NCBI GenBank assembly: GCA_947646015.1
Contig: CANSEY010000007.1
Span: 1 to 64,000 of the forward strand
Source: an uncultured Bacteroides sp.
Lineage (GTDB): Bacteria > Bacteroidota > Bacteroidia > Bacteroidales > Bacteroidaceae
Length of the DNA: 64,000 nucleotides
Direction: 5' to 3'
Under the pieces are notes generated by a model. The model had not been told where the DNA came from. It was given only the letters and a program-made list of their open reading frames with translations, and ran no database searches. Below, piece by piece: positions 33,937 through 43,082 of this stretch (the stretch's first letter is position 1; each line of letters opens with the position of its first letter). The position numbers were made by a program, and so were the translations under genes.

Positions 33937-34569
33937 TTATAAGTTTAAAATATTTCTGATTTCATTCTCCATTTTACGGTCTATCTTTTCGGACAGTTCC
34001 CGGCTTTCCCCGATAAACTGGCGTTGCGGTATTTTTATCCGGAGCTTTTTCTTTTTGGTCAGCGCCAGCCTTTTCCATTTCAGCGCTTCCTGATTTTCCT
34101 GCGGTTCATTGTTTGCGGCAGAACCCTTCTTTTTGCCTTTTCTTTTGCCCGTGGCGGCTTTTTTAGCCTTGCCTGAAGCCTGGTAATACTTCGCCCATGC
34201 AAAACGCCGCATTTGGGGCGTAACAGTCGGATGAACTTCTCCTCCCCAGTTATTGACCGGCGCATAGACGAGTTCGTTTGCCACCCTCACTCGGTATTCT
34301 CCCGGCATGTATTTGACGGAGCTGAAGAGATGGTTCCTTCCGGAGAGCAGCGTCCCGTAGCTCCCTGCCGCATCGGTCCGTCCCGAGGACAGCCTTTTCG
34401 CTTTCGGCCACGGGTGTAATCCTCCGTTTACGAAACCTTCCCGGCGGAAGTTGTCCTGGAAATGGTCTTTTGCCATTCGTCCAGCGATAACCGGCATTTT
34501 CCGTTTCATTAGCCCATCCAGTTCTTTCCGTTTGGCTTTTATCAGTTTTGAATATTCTTTTATGTCCAT
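33937..34569 (-). CDS. Virion morphogenesis protein (Mu gpG-like)
   Basis: The 210-residue protein shows the usual layout of Phage_tail_S/virion morphogenesis proteins: an N-terminal amphipathic helix, AKDHFQDNFRREGF, WPKAKR, LLSGRNHLFSSV, YAPVNNWGGEVHP and a C-terminal RQFIGESRELSEKIDR. A Lys-rich insert (about residues 130-175) is unusual. It assists head-tail assembly. Confidence 0.75.
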   Translation of the reverse strand: MDIKEYSKLIKAKRKELDGLMKRKMPVIAGRMAKDHFQDNFRREGFVNGGLHPWPKAKRLSSGRTDAAGSYGTLLSGRNHLFSSVKYMPGEYRVRVANELVYAPVNNWGGEVHPTVTPQMRRFAWAKYYQASGKAKKAATGKRKGKKKGSAANNEPQENQEALKWKRLALTKKKKLRIKIPQRQFIGESRELSEKIDRKMENEIRNILNL

Positions 34570-34596
34570 GAATGACTGAATTAAAAAATAATTTTA

Positions 34597-34604
34597 TACT
34601 TTTG
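34597..34604 (+). promoter_or_regulatory. Bacteroidetes-type -7 promoter box
   Basis: TACTTTTG lies 34 bp upstream of the small plus-strand gene at 34638, inside the otherwise leftward structural block. This supports separate expression of that gene. Confidence 0.45.
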
Positions 34605-34637
34605 CAGCAAGGCGTTTTTTATGTGCCTTTTTGCGTT

Positions 34638-34871
34638 ATGGAAATACCTAAACAAGTGTCGGAATTAGCAAACAGTAGCGGTTACAACTCCGTTGTCTTA
34701 TCAGCCAGTTCCCCTGAAGGAAGCATCTATTCCGTGGGCTGTGTTGACGGGGATGGTTTTGAGTTGCCTGTCGGTCTTCCCGCCTTTATTCTGTTCGACG
34801 GCCAGTCCTGCCGTCTGGTGGACGGTGAGGAGGGGCTGGCACTTTCTTCCCGTTTATTTGGTGATGAATAG
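34638..34871 (+). CDS. Small moron-type protein on the opposite strand
   Basis: The start MEIPKQVSELANSSG (ATG at 34638) gives 77 residues. It is the only rightward gene within the leftward structural block, has its own promoter box, and its stop overlaps the 3' end of the head-protein gene by 18 nt. The sequence (YNSVVLSASSPEGSIYSVGC ... LPVGLPAFILFDGQ) matches nothing known to me. Position fits a lysogenic-conversion or immunity gene for the neighbouring papain-fold domain, but that is speculation. Confidence 0.5.
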   Translation: MEIPKQVSELANSSGYNSVVLSASSPEGSIYSVGCVDGDGFELPVGLPAFILFDGQSCRLVDGEEGLALSSRLFGDE

Positions 34872-36293
34872 TCCCATGATTTTGGGATTTACCAGTTTGT
34901 TGTCTATTCTTATCACTCCCACACGGCCCGCTTTCATGCTCTGTATGTAATTGCTTGCATCATCCTTTCCGGTTTGCGGGTCGAAGAACCTTGTCTTTCC
35001 TTCAGTCACCTCTGCGCAGAACACGTGTGCGGAGCCGCCTTTCCAGGCACAATATATCTCGTATATTCCATCCTCTCTGAATTTTTCCCTGAAGTATTCC
35101 TTCAGCCGGTTTGCATTCATTACTTGATATCCCTTTCTGACCTGCCATTTATAGGTATAGTCATAATCCGGCTTTGTTCCGTCCCGGTTCAGGAAACGTT
35201 CTTCCCATGTGATACCTTGTTTTGCCATTTCATTGTATGCGCTTTGTCTGATGTTGGGTTTTGCCTCGATGTCAAACCCCAACCTTCTGAGCATGTGTGT
35301 CACGGTGCAGGTCTGGCAATTCACGCGGTATCCTTCCTCTTTTCCGAATTTCGGGTTCTCCTTTCCCTTGTTCGCCTGTTCGTATGTCATCGGCTTGCCT
35401 TTGGTAACGCCGAGTGCCTTTTCTATCTTGAGATTGTTGCGGGCGATGTCGGTTTTTTCCTCCAGCGTCAGGTTGTCCGGCATTTCGGCTATCATTTCGT
35501 TGATGCGCCTGGTCAGTGCGTCCACGGCTTTTTTTGCTCCCGGATGCGCTTCAGTAATGTAGGGGTGTTTGTCTGAAAACAGTTTGCCGTCTTTTCCCGG
35601 ATTGTTTTCCAGACCGTCATGTGCCTTGTTCTGCCCGTTTTCGTCCGGTACCGCTGTCGGCGCTTCATCCGTTGATGAGAGCGTGCACTTGCAGTTCCAT
35701 CTGTCTCCGGGCCTGTGCTCGTTCCAGAACGGATCATCTATCGGACGTATGGTCCCCCAGAAAATCTGGTGGTCGGCTCCCGGCGTCACACTTGTGGACG
35801 GCATCCATTTGAGGTTCGGCAATACATCCTTTTCCCTTTCGAACTGTCTCCAGTCCGCGGCCTGGTGTGCCCGTATGACGGCCGTGTCGTATTCTGTACG
35901 CAGCCAATGGATCATCTGGTGGTCGGCTATGGGCATGGCTTCCTTCACCCACTGTTCAAACGGCTTTAAACTTCCGTTTTTGTCCAGCAGCAGCGCTGCC
36001 ATGTCGTTCTGTGCCCTGTGTACCTTGAAAGCTGCGAACACGGCGTTGTTCATTCGGATTTCACGGTAGAAGTCATAATCCGGATCATCGGTTTTCCGTG
36101 TCCCAAACCCCTTGTCGGTGGCTTTGTTCATCGTTTTCCACGTGGCCTCGAACAGGTTCTCCTCGATGTCGGTCATGGGATGGAAATCTTTGCTGTATAT
36201 GTTCTTCAGGGCTTTCTTCAGTACCTCTTCATCGAACGAGAATAAAGTTTCCACCTGTTTGTCCTCCATTCTGTAGAGGTCGTTTATCACCAT
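34854..36293 (-). CDS. Mu F-like head protein fused to papain-fold (Tox-PL-like) domain
   Basis: The 479-residue protein has two parts. Residues 1-215 are a Mu F/SPP1 gp7-type minor head protein, ending in the usual HRPGDRWNCKCTLSS motif. Residues about 310-460 look like a papain-fold toxin/peptidase domain: a Cys in YRVNCQTCTVTHMLRRLGFD near residue 325, a His in WKGGSAHVFCAEV near 423, and an Asp in KTRFFDPQTGK near 437. Such domains occur in polyvalent proteins that phages inject with their DNA. It overlaps the portal gene by 7 nt. The two-part design is seen directly; enzymatic activity is inferred. Confidence 0.75.
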   Translation of the reverse strand: MVINDLYRMEDKQVETLFSFDEEVLKKALKNIYSKDFHPMTDIEENLFEATWKTMNKATDKGFGTRKTDDPDYDFYREIRMNNAVFAAFKVHRAQNDMAALLLDKNGSLKPFEQWVKEAMPIADHQMIHWLRTEYDTAVIRAHQAADWRQFEREKDVLPNLKWMPSTSVTPGADHQIFWGTIRPIDDPFWNEHRPGDRWNCKCTLSSTDEAPTAVPDENGQNKAHDGLENNPGKDGKLFSDKHPYITEAHPGAKKAVDALTRRINEMIAEMPDNLTLEEKTDIARNNLKIEKALGVTKGKPMTYEQANKGKENPKFGKEEGYRVNCQTCTVTHMLRRLGFDIEAKPNIRQSAYNEMAKQGITWEERFLNRDGTKPDYDYTYKWQVRKGYQVMNANRLKEYFREKFREDGIYEIYCAWKGGSAHVFCAEVTEGKTRFFDPQTGKDDASNYIQSMKAGRVGVIRIDNKLVNPKIMGLFITK

Positions 36294-37675
36294 TCTAAAG
36301 CTGCCCCGTCTCTCCCCGGGGCTTTCCCGAAAAAACGTTTCAGCCAGTTGTATGCGTTTTTAAGGGCATTTTTCTTTTCTTTGGGTGTTCCTTTACCGTG
36401 CTTTTCCAGTTCCGGTTCTTCTTCCGGATCCGGTTCATCCTCTTCCGCCTTTTCGGTCTCTCGGGCCTTCGCTGCCTCGATTTCCGCCGCTTTCTCCTCC
36501 TGGCGTTTCTTCAGCTCGTCATAGTTTGCCGGTTTCTCGATCCCGAATTCCTCGTAGAGGTAGTCGTCACCTACCGGCAGGTTGAAGTTCGTACGCAGCT
36601 GTGTGAGGATGGACATCTTTTTCTCCGGTTCGATAAGCTTCTTTTCCGGATAGCAGAACTCCCCGCTTGTGGTGTCTATTCCGAGCATTGCGAATATGTC
36701 GGCCATGTCATAGTTGAGCACGTCGAGGATGTCCTGCCTGTCGGAGAGCGTCACTTTCTCCTCCACGTCCTTGTGTACGGTTCCCAGTGCCTGTGTGCCC
36801 TTGTCGGAGGCTTCGGTGGTGAGCGTGTTTCCGAGGAACAGCTTTGAGATTTCGTTGTTGCAGCGCTCGCAGAGCTTGTCGTAGAGGTCCGCGCTCCCTG
36901 TCTTGTTCGCGGCTTCCACGAGCTTGAGCACCGTATCCTCCGCGTGCACGAAAACCGACAGGCTTCCGGTGCTGTCCGCGTCGTCCAGCGCCCTCTGCCG
37001 TGCCTCGTCGTCATCCGTGGGATACGTGTACTCCCTGATGGGCGCTCCGAACACTTCCGCGAACTGTGCCCAGTCCGCCACGTCGTTACGTTTGTATATC
37101 ACCCAGATGGCTGCTTTCACCAGCAGTCCGGGATCGTCGGGTGAACCGATGAACAACAGGTCGGGGTACTCGTCCCAGGACGTCCCGGTGGTGTCCGTCT
37201 GGTGCCGCAGTATGAGCCTGCGCACGGGATCGACGTGTTTGCGCGGTATCAGGTCGTAGTTCACCCATTCCCCCTTGCGGTAGAACTGCACGAGTGAGAA
37301 CCCCCAGAATTTGGCGTCCAGGATGTCCCCTATGAACTTCCGGAACCATGGGGACCTGATCTGCTTGTTCACCTTCTCGTCCGGCTTCCCGTTCCTGCGG
37401 AATTCTATGGAAGATGCCAGTGCGGCATTCTTCCGTTTCTCTATGACACTTGTCAGGTGCGTGTCCATGAGTATGTCGCTGAACAGGTCGTACAGCCTGA
37501 AGCGTCTGGAGTAGTCCACATTCTCGAAAGCCCTTACCGCGAGCATGTAGTCCGCTATGTCTATACCGAACCTTCTGGGCTGTGTCAGTATGATGGTTGC
37601 GGGTCCTTTCTGCCCGGGCCTCGGCAGGTTCCCGCTTTGGGTTATCTTTCCGGCCCCTTTCTTTCTTTTGTTCAT
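36287..37675 (-). CDS. DUF935 portal protein (Mu gp29-like)
   Basis: A 462-residue protein with the DUF935 features: DYMLAVRAFENVDYSRRFRL, ILMDTHLTSVIEKRKNA, WGFSLVQFYRKG, and DWAQFAEVFGAPIREYTYPT, followed by ISKLFLGNTLTTEASDKGTQ. It forms the portal ring in Mu-like phages. The C-terminus is a charged coiled coil. It directly precedes and overlaps the F-like gene, as in Mu. Confidence 0.9.
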   Translation of the reverse strand: MNKRKKGAGKITQSGNLPRPGQKGPATIILTQPRRFGIDIADYMLAVRAFENVDYSRRFRLYDLFSDILMDTHLTSVIEKRKNAALASSIEFRRNGKPDEKVNKQIRSPWFRKFIGDILDAKFWGFSLVQFYRKGEWVNYDLIPRKHVDPVRRLILRHQTDTTGTSWDEYPDLLFIGSPDDPGLLVKAAIWVIYKRNDVADWAQFAEVFGAPIREYTYPTDDDEARQRALDDADSTGSLSVFVHAEDTVLKLVEAANKTGSADLYDKLCERCNNEISKLFLGNTLTTEASDKGTQALGTVHKDVEEKVTLSDRQDILDVLNYDMADIFAMLGIDTTSGEFCYPEKKLIEPEKKMSILTQLRTNFNLPVGDDYLYEEFGIEKPANYDELKKRQEEKAAEIEAAKARETEKAEEDEPDPEEEPELEKHGKGTPKEKKNALKNAYNWLKRFFGKAPGRDGAALEW

Positions 37676-37676
37676 A

Positions 37677-38102
37677 TTACCAATGGTTTACACGTTTACG
37701 GTTGCTTTTGATAAGGAAATTTGATTTTGCCGCCCTCGTCTCTTCGGACAGCAGGGGCAGGCCGTCCACCGATATCTCCTCGGCCGCCACGGCTTTCAGC
37801 CATTCGACCGCCCTTTCGTGGCGTTCCTTCCGCAGCGGTGACAGGTTCCTCGGGTTATGTATGCAGAAGATGTGGTACACGGCTATGTCGATGGCCATCA
37901 TCAGGACAAGCTGGTTGCGTTTGTCACCGGTTGCCGTGAATATTTTGTCACAGTCGTAACGTCTGGAAAGGTAGCAGCGCATCTCGGCGACGGCGCGGTC
38001 CTCGCATATCTCCACGACGGCGTCGTCCTCCCTTGTCAGTGCGTCCAGAATCTCGCGGTGTATGCTCGCGTCGTAGTCTGAAAGTTCGATAAATTTGCTC
38101 AT
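37677..38102 (-). CDS. DUF1320/gp36-like head-completion protein
   Basis: The 141-residue product (FIELSDYDASIHREILDALT ... EMRCYLSRRYDCDKIF ... VLMMAIDIAVYHIFCIH) matches DUF1320 (gp36) proteins that accompany Mu-like head genes. It ends 1 nt before the portal start. Role: head-tail joining, by analogy. Confidence 0.75.
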   Translation of the reverse strand: MSKFIELSDYDASIHREILDALTREDDAVVEICEDRAVAEMRCYLSRRYDCDKIFTATGDKRNQLVLMMAIDIAVYHIFCIHNPRNLSPLRKERHERAVEWLKAVAAEEISVDGLPLLSEETRAAKSNFLIKSNRKRVNHW

Positions 38103-38120
38103 AATGATAGGTATTGAAGT

Positions 38121-39689
38121 TTACACTCTGTACTTGTTTTGTGACCGCGTGCTTTTCCTTGTGACAATGACGGGCTTTTCCGACTGTCTGGCCTTGCGGT
38201 CTATAATTCTGTTTCCCCCCTCCACGCAGTCGGGTCCGTCTGCCGGATAGGTCAGTTGCAGGTTGAACAGCTTGAACTGTTCCGCCATCCGTTTCATGTG
38301 CGGGTTGTCCTTTTCGGCCTCGTTGAGTACCAGGTTCCCCTCCCGGTTGAGCGGTTCCAGGTTCGCCTCGATACGTGTGGCCTTGTCGGTCTTCTTCTCC
38401 TCGTCCCCGGCGATGTACAGTGATATTTTCCTTTCCCTGCGTATCCGCCGCACGATGGGCTGGAATACCTGCTGGAAAAAAGGATCCTGTAATTTGTTGT
38501 TCTCCATGTAACAGTATACGGTGGTTTTCCCGCCCACGAACTCCAGCAGCTTGATGTACCACTCTACAAATTCCGCGTTCAGCCCCCTGTCCAGGAACGT
38601 TTTTATCAGATAAAGCCTTCCCGCGAGTTTCCCGAGCAGGCACACCGTTTTGGTGGAACTTTTTTTCGTCTTGTTCTCTCCCGGTGCGGGGTCCCCGTAT
38701 ATCACCAGGAACTTGAACTTGGAAAGTGCCGGCACTTTCCCGTAGGTGATTTCCGCGAACACGCCGCCGTCCACCACCGGGTTGTTGAAGAACTCTTTCT
38801 GTGCCGCCGCCGCGCTGACCAGTGAGAGGAAGAGGTCTATATCCTCCTCGGAGTTCTTTTCGGGCCATACGGACAGCCCGTCCTTTCCCCGGATGTTGAT
38901 GATATCCACGTGCCCGATTCCTTTCGCCTTCAGTTCGGTTGCCTTTTCGATGGCCCTTTTGATGCAGCAGTCCGGCGCGATGATGTTCCCGTTGAACAGG
39001 ATGCGGTAGTTTCCCGATACGGACATGGTCGGTATCAGCGCCTCCTCCAGCCATTTCCATTTGGTTTTGATCCGTTCCGGATTCCGGCACTCCTCGTCGG
39101 TGTCTATATCGTCCACCAGAATGAAGTCCGGCCGGAAGTTCTTGTTACGCGTACCGCGCGGTGACTGCCCGGCTCCGATGGCGCGGAAGGAGCATCCGGA
39201 CATGCAGGTGAACTCCCCGGTTTCCCACGCTCCCGGTTTTTTCTGCTGTCCGTAGTCCTGTATGATCCGCTGGTTCTCCTCGAAGTTCGCCATGAACGGC
39301 AGCAGTAGCCTTTCCGCATTGTCTGCCGAGTTGGAGATCAGCAGCACGTTGCGTATCTTTTTTGTCAGTGCCAGTTTGGATATCTCCATCATGGAGCGTG
39401 CGGATTTCGCCAGCTCGCGTGACCAGGCCCTTACCTCGTACCAGCGGTTGTTCCTCATCAGCCGCCCGGTGGCTTTTTTGTGGAAGGCGGCGGACTCGCA
39501 GGTGCAATACATGGCGAAGTAGTATTTGAACCACTCCTCGTCGTTCTTCTCCAGTCTTTCCCGCCTCTGCCTGATTTCCGTTTCCGTGTCCGTGGGGTTG
39601 ATGTCCGAATGTTCGCGCACGGATGCCACCAGCTCGTTCCAGTTGTCCAGTGCGATCCTGTCCTGGGGTGTGAGTCTTTTCTTTGCCAT
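38121..39689 (-). CDS. Terminase large subunit (Mu gp28-like)
   Basis: The start MAKKRLTPQDRIALD (ATG at 39689) leaves 1 nt after the small subunit stop. The ATPase domain has a Walker A-like RELAKSARSMM, a coupling region around KNVLLISNS-like strands, and Walker B FILVDDIDTDEE. The nuclease domain has FLVIYGDPAPGENK and later acidic residues. About 522 residues is normal. It packages phage DNA by the headful route from integrated copies, as in Mu. Confidence 0.85.
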   Translation of the reverse strand: MAKKRLTPQDRIALDNWNELVASVREHSDINPTDTETEIRQRRERLEKNDEEWFKYYFAMYCTCESAAFHKKATGRLMRNNRWYEVRAWSRELAKSARSMMEISKLALTKKIRNVLLISNSADNAERLLLPFMANFEENQRIIQDYGQQKKPGAWETGEFTCMSGCSFRAIGAGQSPRGTRNKNFRPDFILVDDIDTDEECRNPERIKTKWKWLEEALIPTMSVSGNYRILFNGNIIAPDCCIKRAIEKATELKAKGIGHVDIINIRGKDGLSVWPEKNSEEDIDLFLSLVSAAAAQKEFFNNPVVDGGVFAEITYGKVPALSKFKFLVIYGDPAPGENKTKKSSTKTVCLLGKLAGRLYLIKTFLDRGLNAEFVEWYIKLLEFVGGKTTVYCYMENNKLQDPFFQQVFQPIVRRIRRERKISLYIAGDEEKKTDKATRIEANLEPLNREGNLVLNEAEKDNPHMKRMAEQFKLFNLQLTYPADGPDCVEGGNRIIDRKARQSEKPVIVTRKSTRSQNKYRV

Positions 39690-39690
39690 G

Positions 39691-40137
39691 TCAGGATAAT
39701 TTTGATTTGACAAACGCGTCCAGAAGCGGGGTGATCTCCTTCGCCTGCGTGGAATCGTAGGTCCGCACCCATTTGAGCAGGTCGGAGAACACGGAGATGA
39801 TGTCCGCCAGCCCCACTTCTGTTTCCAGTTTCTTGATGGCGTTCGACAGTTTGGAAATGGTGTCCGCTTCCGCGGCGTTCGGGAACCGTTCCCCTTCCGG
39901 CTTTCCCATGATGGCGTTGTTGAGTTCCGCCAGCTGCCGGTACAGGTTCTTCAGCTGCTCCTCCCGTGTGATGGTTATGGAAGCCTTCAGCTGCTCCCAG
40001 TTTCCTTTGCCTATCCAGTTGTTCACAGTCACCCGTGAAACCCCCACACGCTCGGCTATTTCCGCCTGCGTGAGCGTTTCGCGGGTGTAGAGCGTTTTCG
40101 CCCATGCCTTTTTCTGCTCGTTTGTAAGTTCGGCCAT
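39691..40137 (-). CDS. Terminase small subunit (Mu gp27/DUF1804-like)
   Basis: The start MAELTNEQKKAWAKTLY (ATG at 40137) is preceded by AAGGAGG, a good ribosome-binding site; an upstream start at 40209 is unlikely. The N-terminus holds a clear helix-turn-helix (TQAEIAERVGVSRVTVNNWI). It is the first gene of the leftward packaging block and is divergent from the ClpP-type protease gene. Confidence 0.8.
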   Translation of the reverse strand: MAELTNEQKKAWAKTLYTRETLTQAEIAERVGVSRVTVNNWIGKGNWEQLKASITITREEQLKNLYRQLAELNNAIMGKPEGERFPNAAEADTISKLSNAIKKLETEVGLADIISVFSDLLKWVRTYDSTQAKEITPLLDAFVKSKLS

Positions 40138-40333
40138 ATTACCTCCTTTTTTACGTGCAAAATTGATAAGGAAAAGGAGCGAAAAAAAACGCGCTCCGCA
40201 TGATGACATTTTAAAGCGTCATGGCAATCCTTTAAAGTCTCCATGATGAAAACGCGGTTTGAAAAAGGCTTTTAATCCCCCTAATTTCGCACCGTAAACT
40301 TTGCAGGGAAGGACCTGCCAAAACGATAGTGAC

Positions 40334-41371
40334 ATGAGTAGATTTTTCAATATGATACCCGGAACCGATGCCTGTTGCATCCTTCTTTACGGTGACATCG
40401 GTGAGTACGATGATAACGTGCGCAGCGGTGATATTGCCCGTGAACTTCTGGAAGCGGAAGCCCTGACCGGGAAGGTGGACGTGCGTATCAACAGCAACGG
40501 CGGCGAGGTTTATTCGGGCATCGCCATTTTCAATGCCTTGAAGAACAGCAAGGCCGACATTACCATCTACGTAGACGGCATCGCCGCCAGCATGGCCTCC
40601 GTCATCGCCCTTTGCGGCAAGCCCGTGCAGATGAGCCGTTATGCCCGTCTGATGCTTCACAGTGTCCAGGGCAGCTGTTACGGCAACAAGGATGAGATGA
40701 AGGACTGCATCCGTGAGATCGAGGCGCTTGAGGATACCCTTTGCGAGATGTATGCCACCCGTATGGGCAAGGACAAGGAGGAAATCCGCGCGATGTATTT
40801 TGACGGCAAGGATCACTGGCTGCGTGCCGACGAGGCGCTGGCGCTGGGGCTTATCGACGGTATTTATGACGCTGACCCGGTACCGGAGGACAGTACCCCC
40901 GAACAAGTATTTCAAATATTCAATAACCGGCTGCACAAGCCACAAAACGAGAATAGCATGAATTTAGACGAACTCAAGAGACGTCCGCGGTTCAAGAACT
41001 GTGCGACGGATGACGATTTCCTGCGTGAAATCGGACTGCTGGAAACGGAGGCTGGCAAAGTCCCGGCCCTTGATGCCGAGGTCACCCGCCTGAAGGGCGA
41101 ACTGAAGGTGTTCCAGGACAAGGCGGATGCGGATGACGCTGCCGCGCGTAAGAAACTGCTTGATGATGCGGAACAGGACGGCCGTATCGATGCCGCCACC
41201 CGCCCCATCTATGAGAACCTTCTGGCAAAAGACCGGGAGAACGGGGAAAAGGCATTGGAGAAGCTTTCCCCCAAACGTAGTGTCATGACCGACCTTCGTG
41301 TGAATCCGACGGGTGAAAGCCCCTGGAACAAGCGCATGAGCGAGATTAAGGACAAGTTGAACCATAAATAA
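40334..41371 (+). CDS. ClpP-like head maturation protease with scaffold domain
   Basis: The start MSRFFNMIPGTDAC (ATG at 40334) is chosen over an upstream TTG. The S14/ClpP fold is clear: VDVRINSNGGEVYSGIAIFN, the catalytic Ser in GIAASMASVIAL near residue 88, His in RLMLHSVQGSC near 108, and the Asp in LALGLIDGIYD near 174. From about residue 210 (MNLDELKRRPRFKN) the protein continues as a helical scaffold-like domain, and that Met could also start a separate scaffold product. It opens the rightward late operon and precedes the capsid gene. Confidence 0.85.
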   Translation: MSRFFNMIPGTDACCILLYGDIGEYDDNVRSGDIARELLEAEALTGKVDVRINSNGGEVYSGIAIFNALKNSKADITIYVDGIAASMASVIALCGKPVQMSRYARLMLHSVQGSCYGNKDEMKDCIREIEALEDTLCEMYATRMGKDKEEIRAMYFDGKDHWLRADEALALGLIDGIYDADPVPEDSTPEQVFQIFNNRLHKPQNENSMNLDELKRRPRFKNCATDDDFLREIGLLETEAGKVPALDAEVTRLKGELKVFQDKADADDAAARKKLLDDAEQDGRIDAATRPIYENLLAKDRENGEKALEKLSPKRSVMTDLRVNPTGESPWNKRMSEIKDKLNHK

Positions 41372-41382
41372 AAACATTTGCC

Positions 41383-42606
41383 ATGGCAATAGTAGTAAGA
41401 AACACGAATTACAACGGCGAGGTACTGGAGAAAATACTGGTCCTGGCCACCACCGGGAATGACCTTGTAGAAAAAGGTCTGATCATGGTGATCCCCGGTG
41501 TGGAGAAAAAAATCAGCCTGCCGCGTATCAAGACGGGCAAGATGCTCCAGAAGCGTAAGGAGAACCCGACTTTGGAAGACTCGAAAGGCAATTTCAATTA
41601 CTCGGAGAAATCACTGGATCCGGAGGACTTCATGGCGTTCACGACTTTCAATCCCCGTGCCTTCGAGCATGTTTGGCGCAAGTGGCAGCCGAAGGGCAAC
41701 CTCGTGTTTGCCGAACTTCCCCCCGAAGCGCAGAACACGCTTCTGGATGAACTTAGCAAGAGTGTGAAGTTCGAGCTGGGCTGGCATTACCTGAACGGCG
41801 AGTTCGGTTCGGACGACGACCACCTTTTCAACGGTATCCTGACCCAGGCGGCTAAAGATCCGGATGTGATCGTGGTTCCGGCTCCTTCCGATACTTCCAT
41901 GATCGGCAAGTTGAAGGCTGTCCGCAAGGCTATTCCAAAAGCCCTGCGTGAGAATCCGAACCTGCGTATCCTGATGAGTATTGACGACTTCGACAAGTAC
42001 GATGACGAGCTGACCGAACGCGAGTACAAGAACACGAGCGAGACGGACATCAACAAGAAGCGTTACAAGGGTATCACCATCGAGACGCTGAATTCCTGGC
42101 CTGATGGCCTTATCGTAGCCACGCTCTGCTCGATGAGCGCTGACGGCAACCTTTTTGCCGGTGTGAACCTCCAGGACGATGAGGAGGTGATCCAGATTGA
42201 CAAGTGGATGAACTCCAGCGAGCTGTACTTCTTCAAGCTGCTTATGAAGGCCGACACGGAAATCGCCTTCGGCGAGGAGTTCGTGGTGCTTGACACCCGT
42301 GAGACTCCGGTGTTCAAGGTAGTGGAACGCAGCATTTCTGCCGATCCGGCCGCTCTTTCTTTCAAGGCCGCCGGTGAGAGCAAGGAGGTGAAGGTCACTG
42401 CCTCCGGTGATTACAGCGTGGTTTCCATTCCTGCCGGTTTCACGGCAGTCGGTACCGATGGCTCTCTGACGGTCACCGCCGGTGTGAACAGTAGCGGCAA
42501 GGCGGTATCCGGCACACTTGTACTGGGCCTGGACGCCGATCCGGAGAAGAAGGTGGAGATAGCACTGTCCCAGGCGGCCGTTGATGAAGAGGAAGGCGGT
42601 GAGTGA
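41383..42606 (+). CDS. Major capsid protein with C-terminal BACON/Ig-like domain
   Basis: The 407-residue protein follows the protease/scaffold gene, as expected for the major capsid. Residues 1-310 have the capsid character (LEKILVLATTGNDLVEKGLI, NPRAFEHVWRKWQPKGNLVF, and a tail ending in FGEEFVVLDTRETPVFKVVE). From about residue 320 (SADPAALSFKAAGESKEVKV ... YSVVSIPAGFTAVG) it becomes a BACON-like beta-sandwich of a type that Bacteroidetes use for carbohydrate or mucin contact. It probably projects from the capsid surface. The domain assignment is by pattern only. Confidence 0.75.
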   Translation: MAIVVRNTNYNGEVLEKILVLATTGNDLVEKGLIMVIPGVEKKISLPRIKTGKMLQKRKENPTLEDSKGNFNYSEKSLDPEDFMAFTTFNPRAFEHVWRKWQPKGNLVFAELPPEAQNTLLDELSKSVKFELGWHYLNGEFGSDDDHLFNGILTQAAKDPDVIVVPAPSDTSMIGKLKAVRKAIPKALRENPNLRILMSIDDFDKYDDELTEREYKNTSETDINKKRYKGITIETLNSWPDGLIVATLCSMSADGNLFAGVNLQDDEEVIQIDKWMNSSELYFFKLLMKADTEIAFGEEFVVLDTRETPVFKVVERSISADPAALSFKAAGESKEVKVTASGDYSVVSIPAGFTAVGTDGSLTVTAGVNSSGKAVSGTLVLGLDADPEKKVEIALSQAAVDEEEGGE

Positions 42607-43070
42607 TGGGAAAGCTGAAGTATCTTGTCATCCATTGCACGGCCACTCCTGAAGGGCGTGAGGTAAGCGGTGCGGAGATTCGCGCCTGGCATACGAACCC
42701 CGTCTCAAAGGGCGGCCGCGGCTGGAAGCAGGTCGGATATACCGACCTGTTCCATCTGAACGGCGGAGTGGAACGCCTGGTGAACAATAACGAGGACGCG
42801 AATGTGGACCCGTGGGAAGTGACCAACGGCGTGGCCGGTTACAATTCCGTGAGCCGCCATATCGTCTATGCCGGCGGGTGTGCAAAGGATGGTAAAACGC
42901 CTGCGGACACCCGTACCTCCTGGCAGAAAAAGGCGCTTGAGAAGTACGTGAAGGATTTCCATCGTCGTTTTCCCGATGTGAGAATCGTCGGTCACAATGA
43001 ACTGGCGGCCAAAGCCTGCCCCAGTTTTGATGTACAGAGATGGCTTAAACAAATAGGTATAACTCAATAA
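42606..43070 (+). CDS. N-acetylmuramoyl-L-alanine amidase, endolysin
   Basis: The start MGKLKYLVIHCTATPEG (ATG at 42606) overlaps the capsid stop by one base; an in-frame GTG lies just before it. The Amidase_2 zinc site shows as VIHCTAT, RHIVYAGGC and VGHNELAAKACPSFDV. It cleaves the peptide side chain from peptidoglycan at lysis. The holin gene follows 12 nt later. Confidence 0.9.
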   Translation: MGKLKYLVIHCTATPEGREVSGAEIRAWHTNPVSKGGRGWKQVGYTDLFHLNGGVERLVNNNEDANVDPWEVTNGVAGYNSVSRHIVYAGGCAKDGKTPADTRTSWQKKALEKYVKDFHRRFPDVRIVGHNELAAKACPSFDVQRWLKQIGITQ

Positions 43071-43082
43071 ATCAACAACAAC

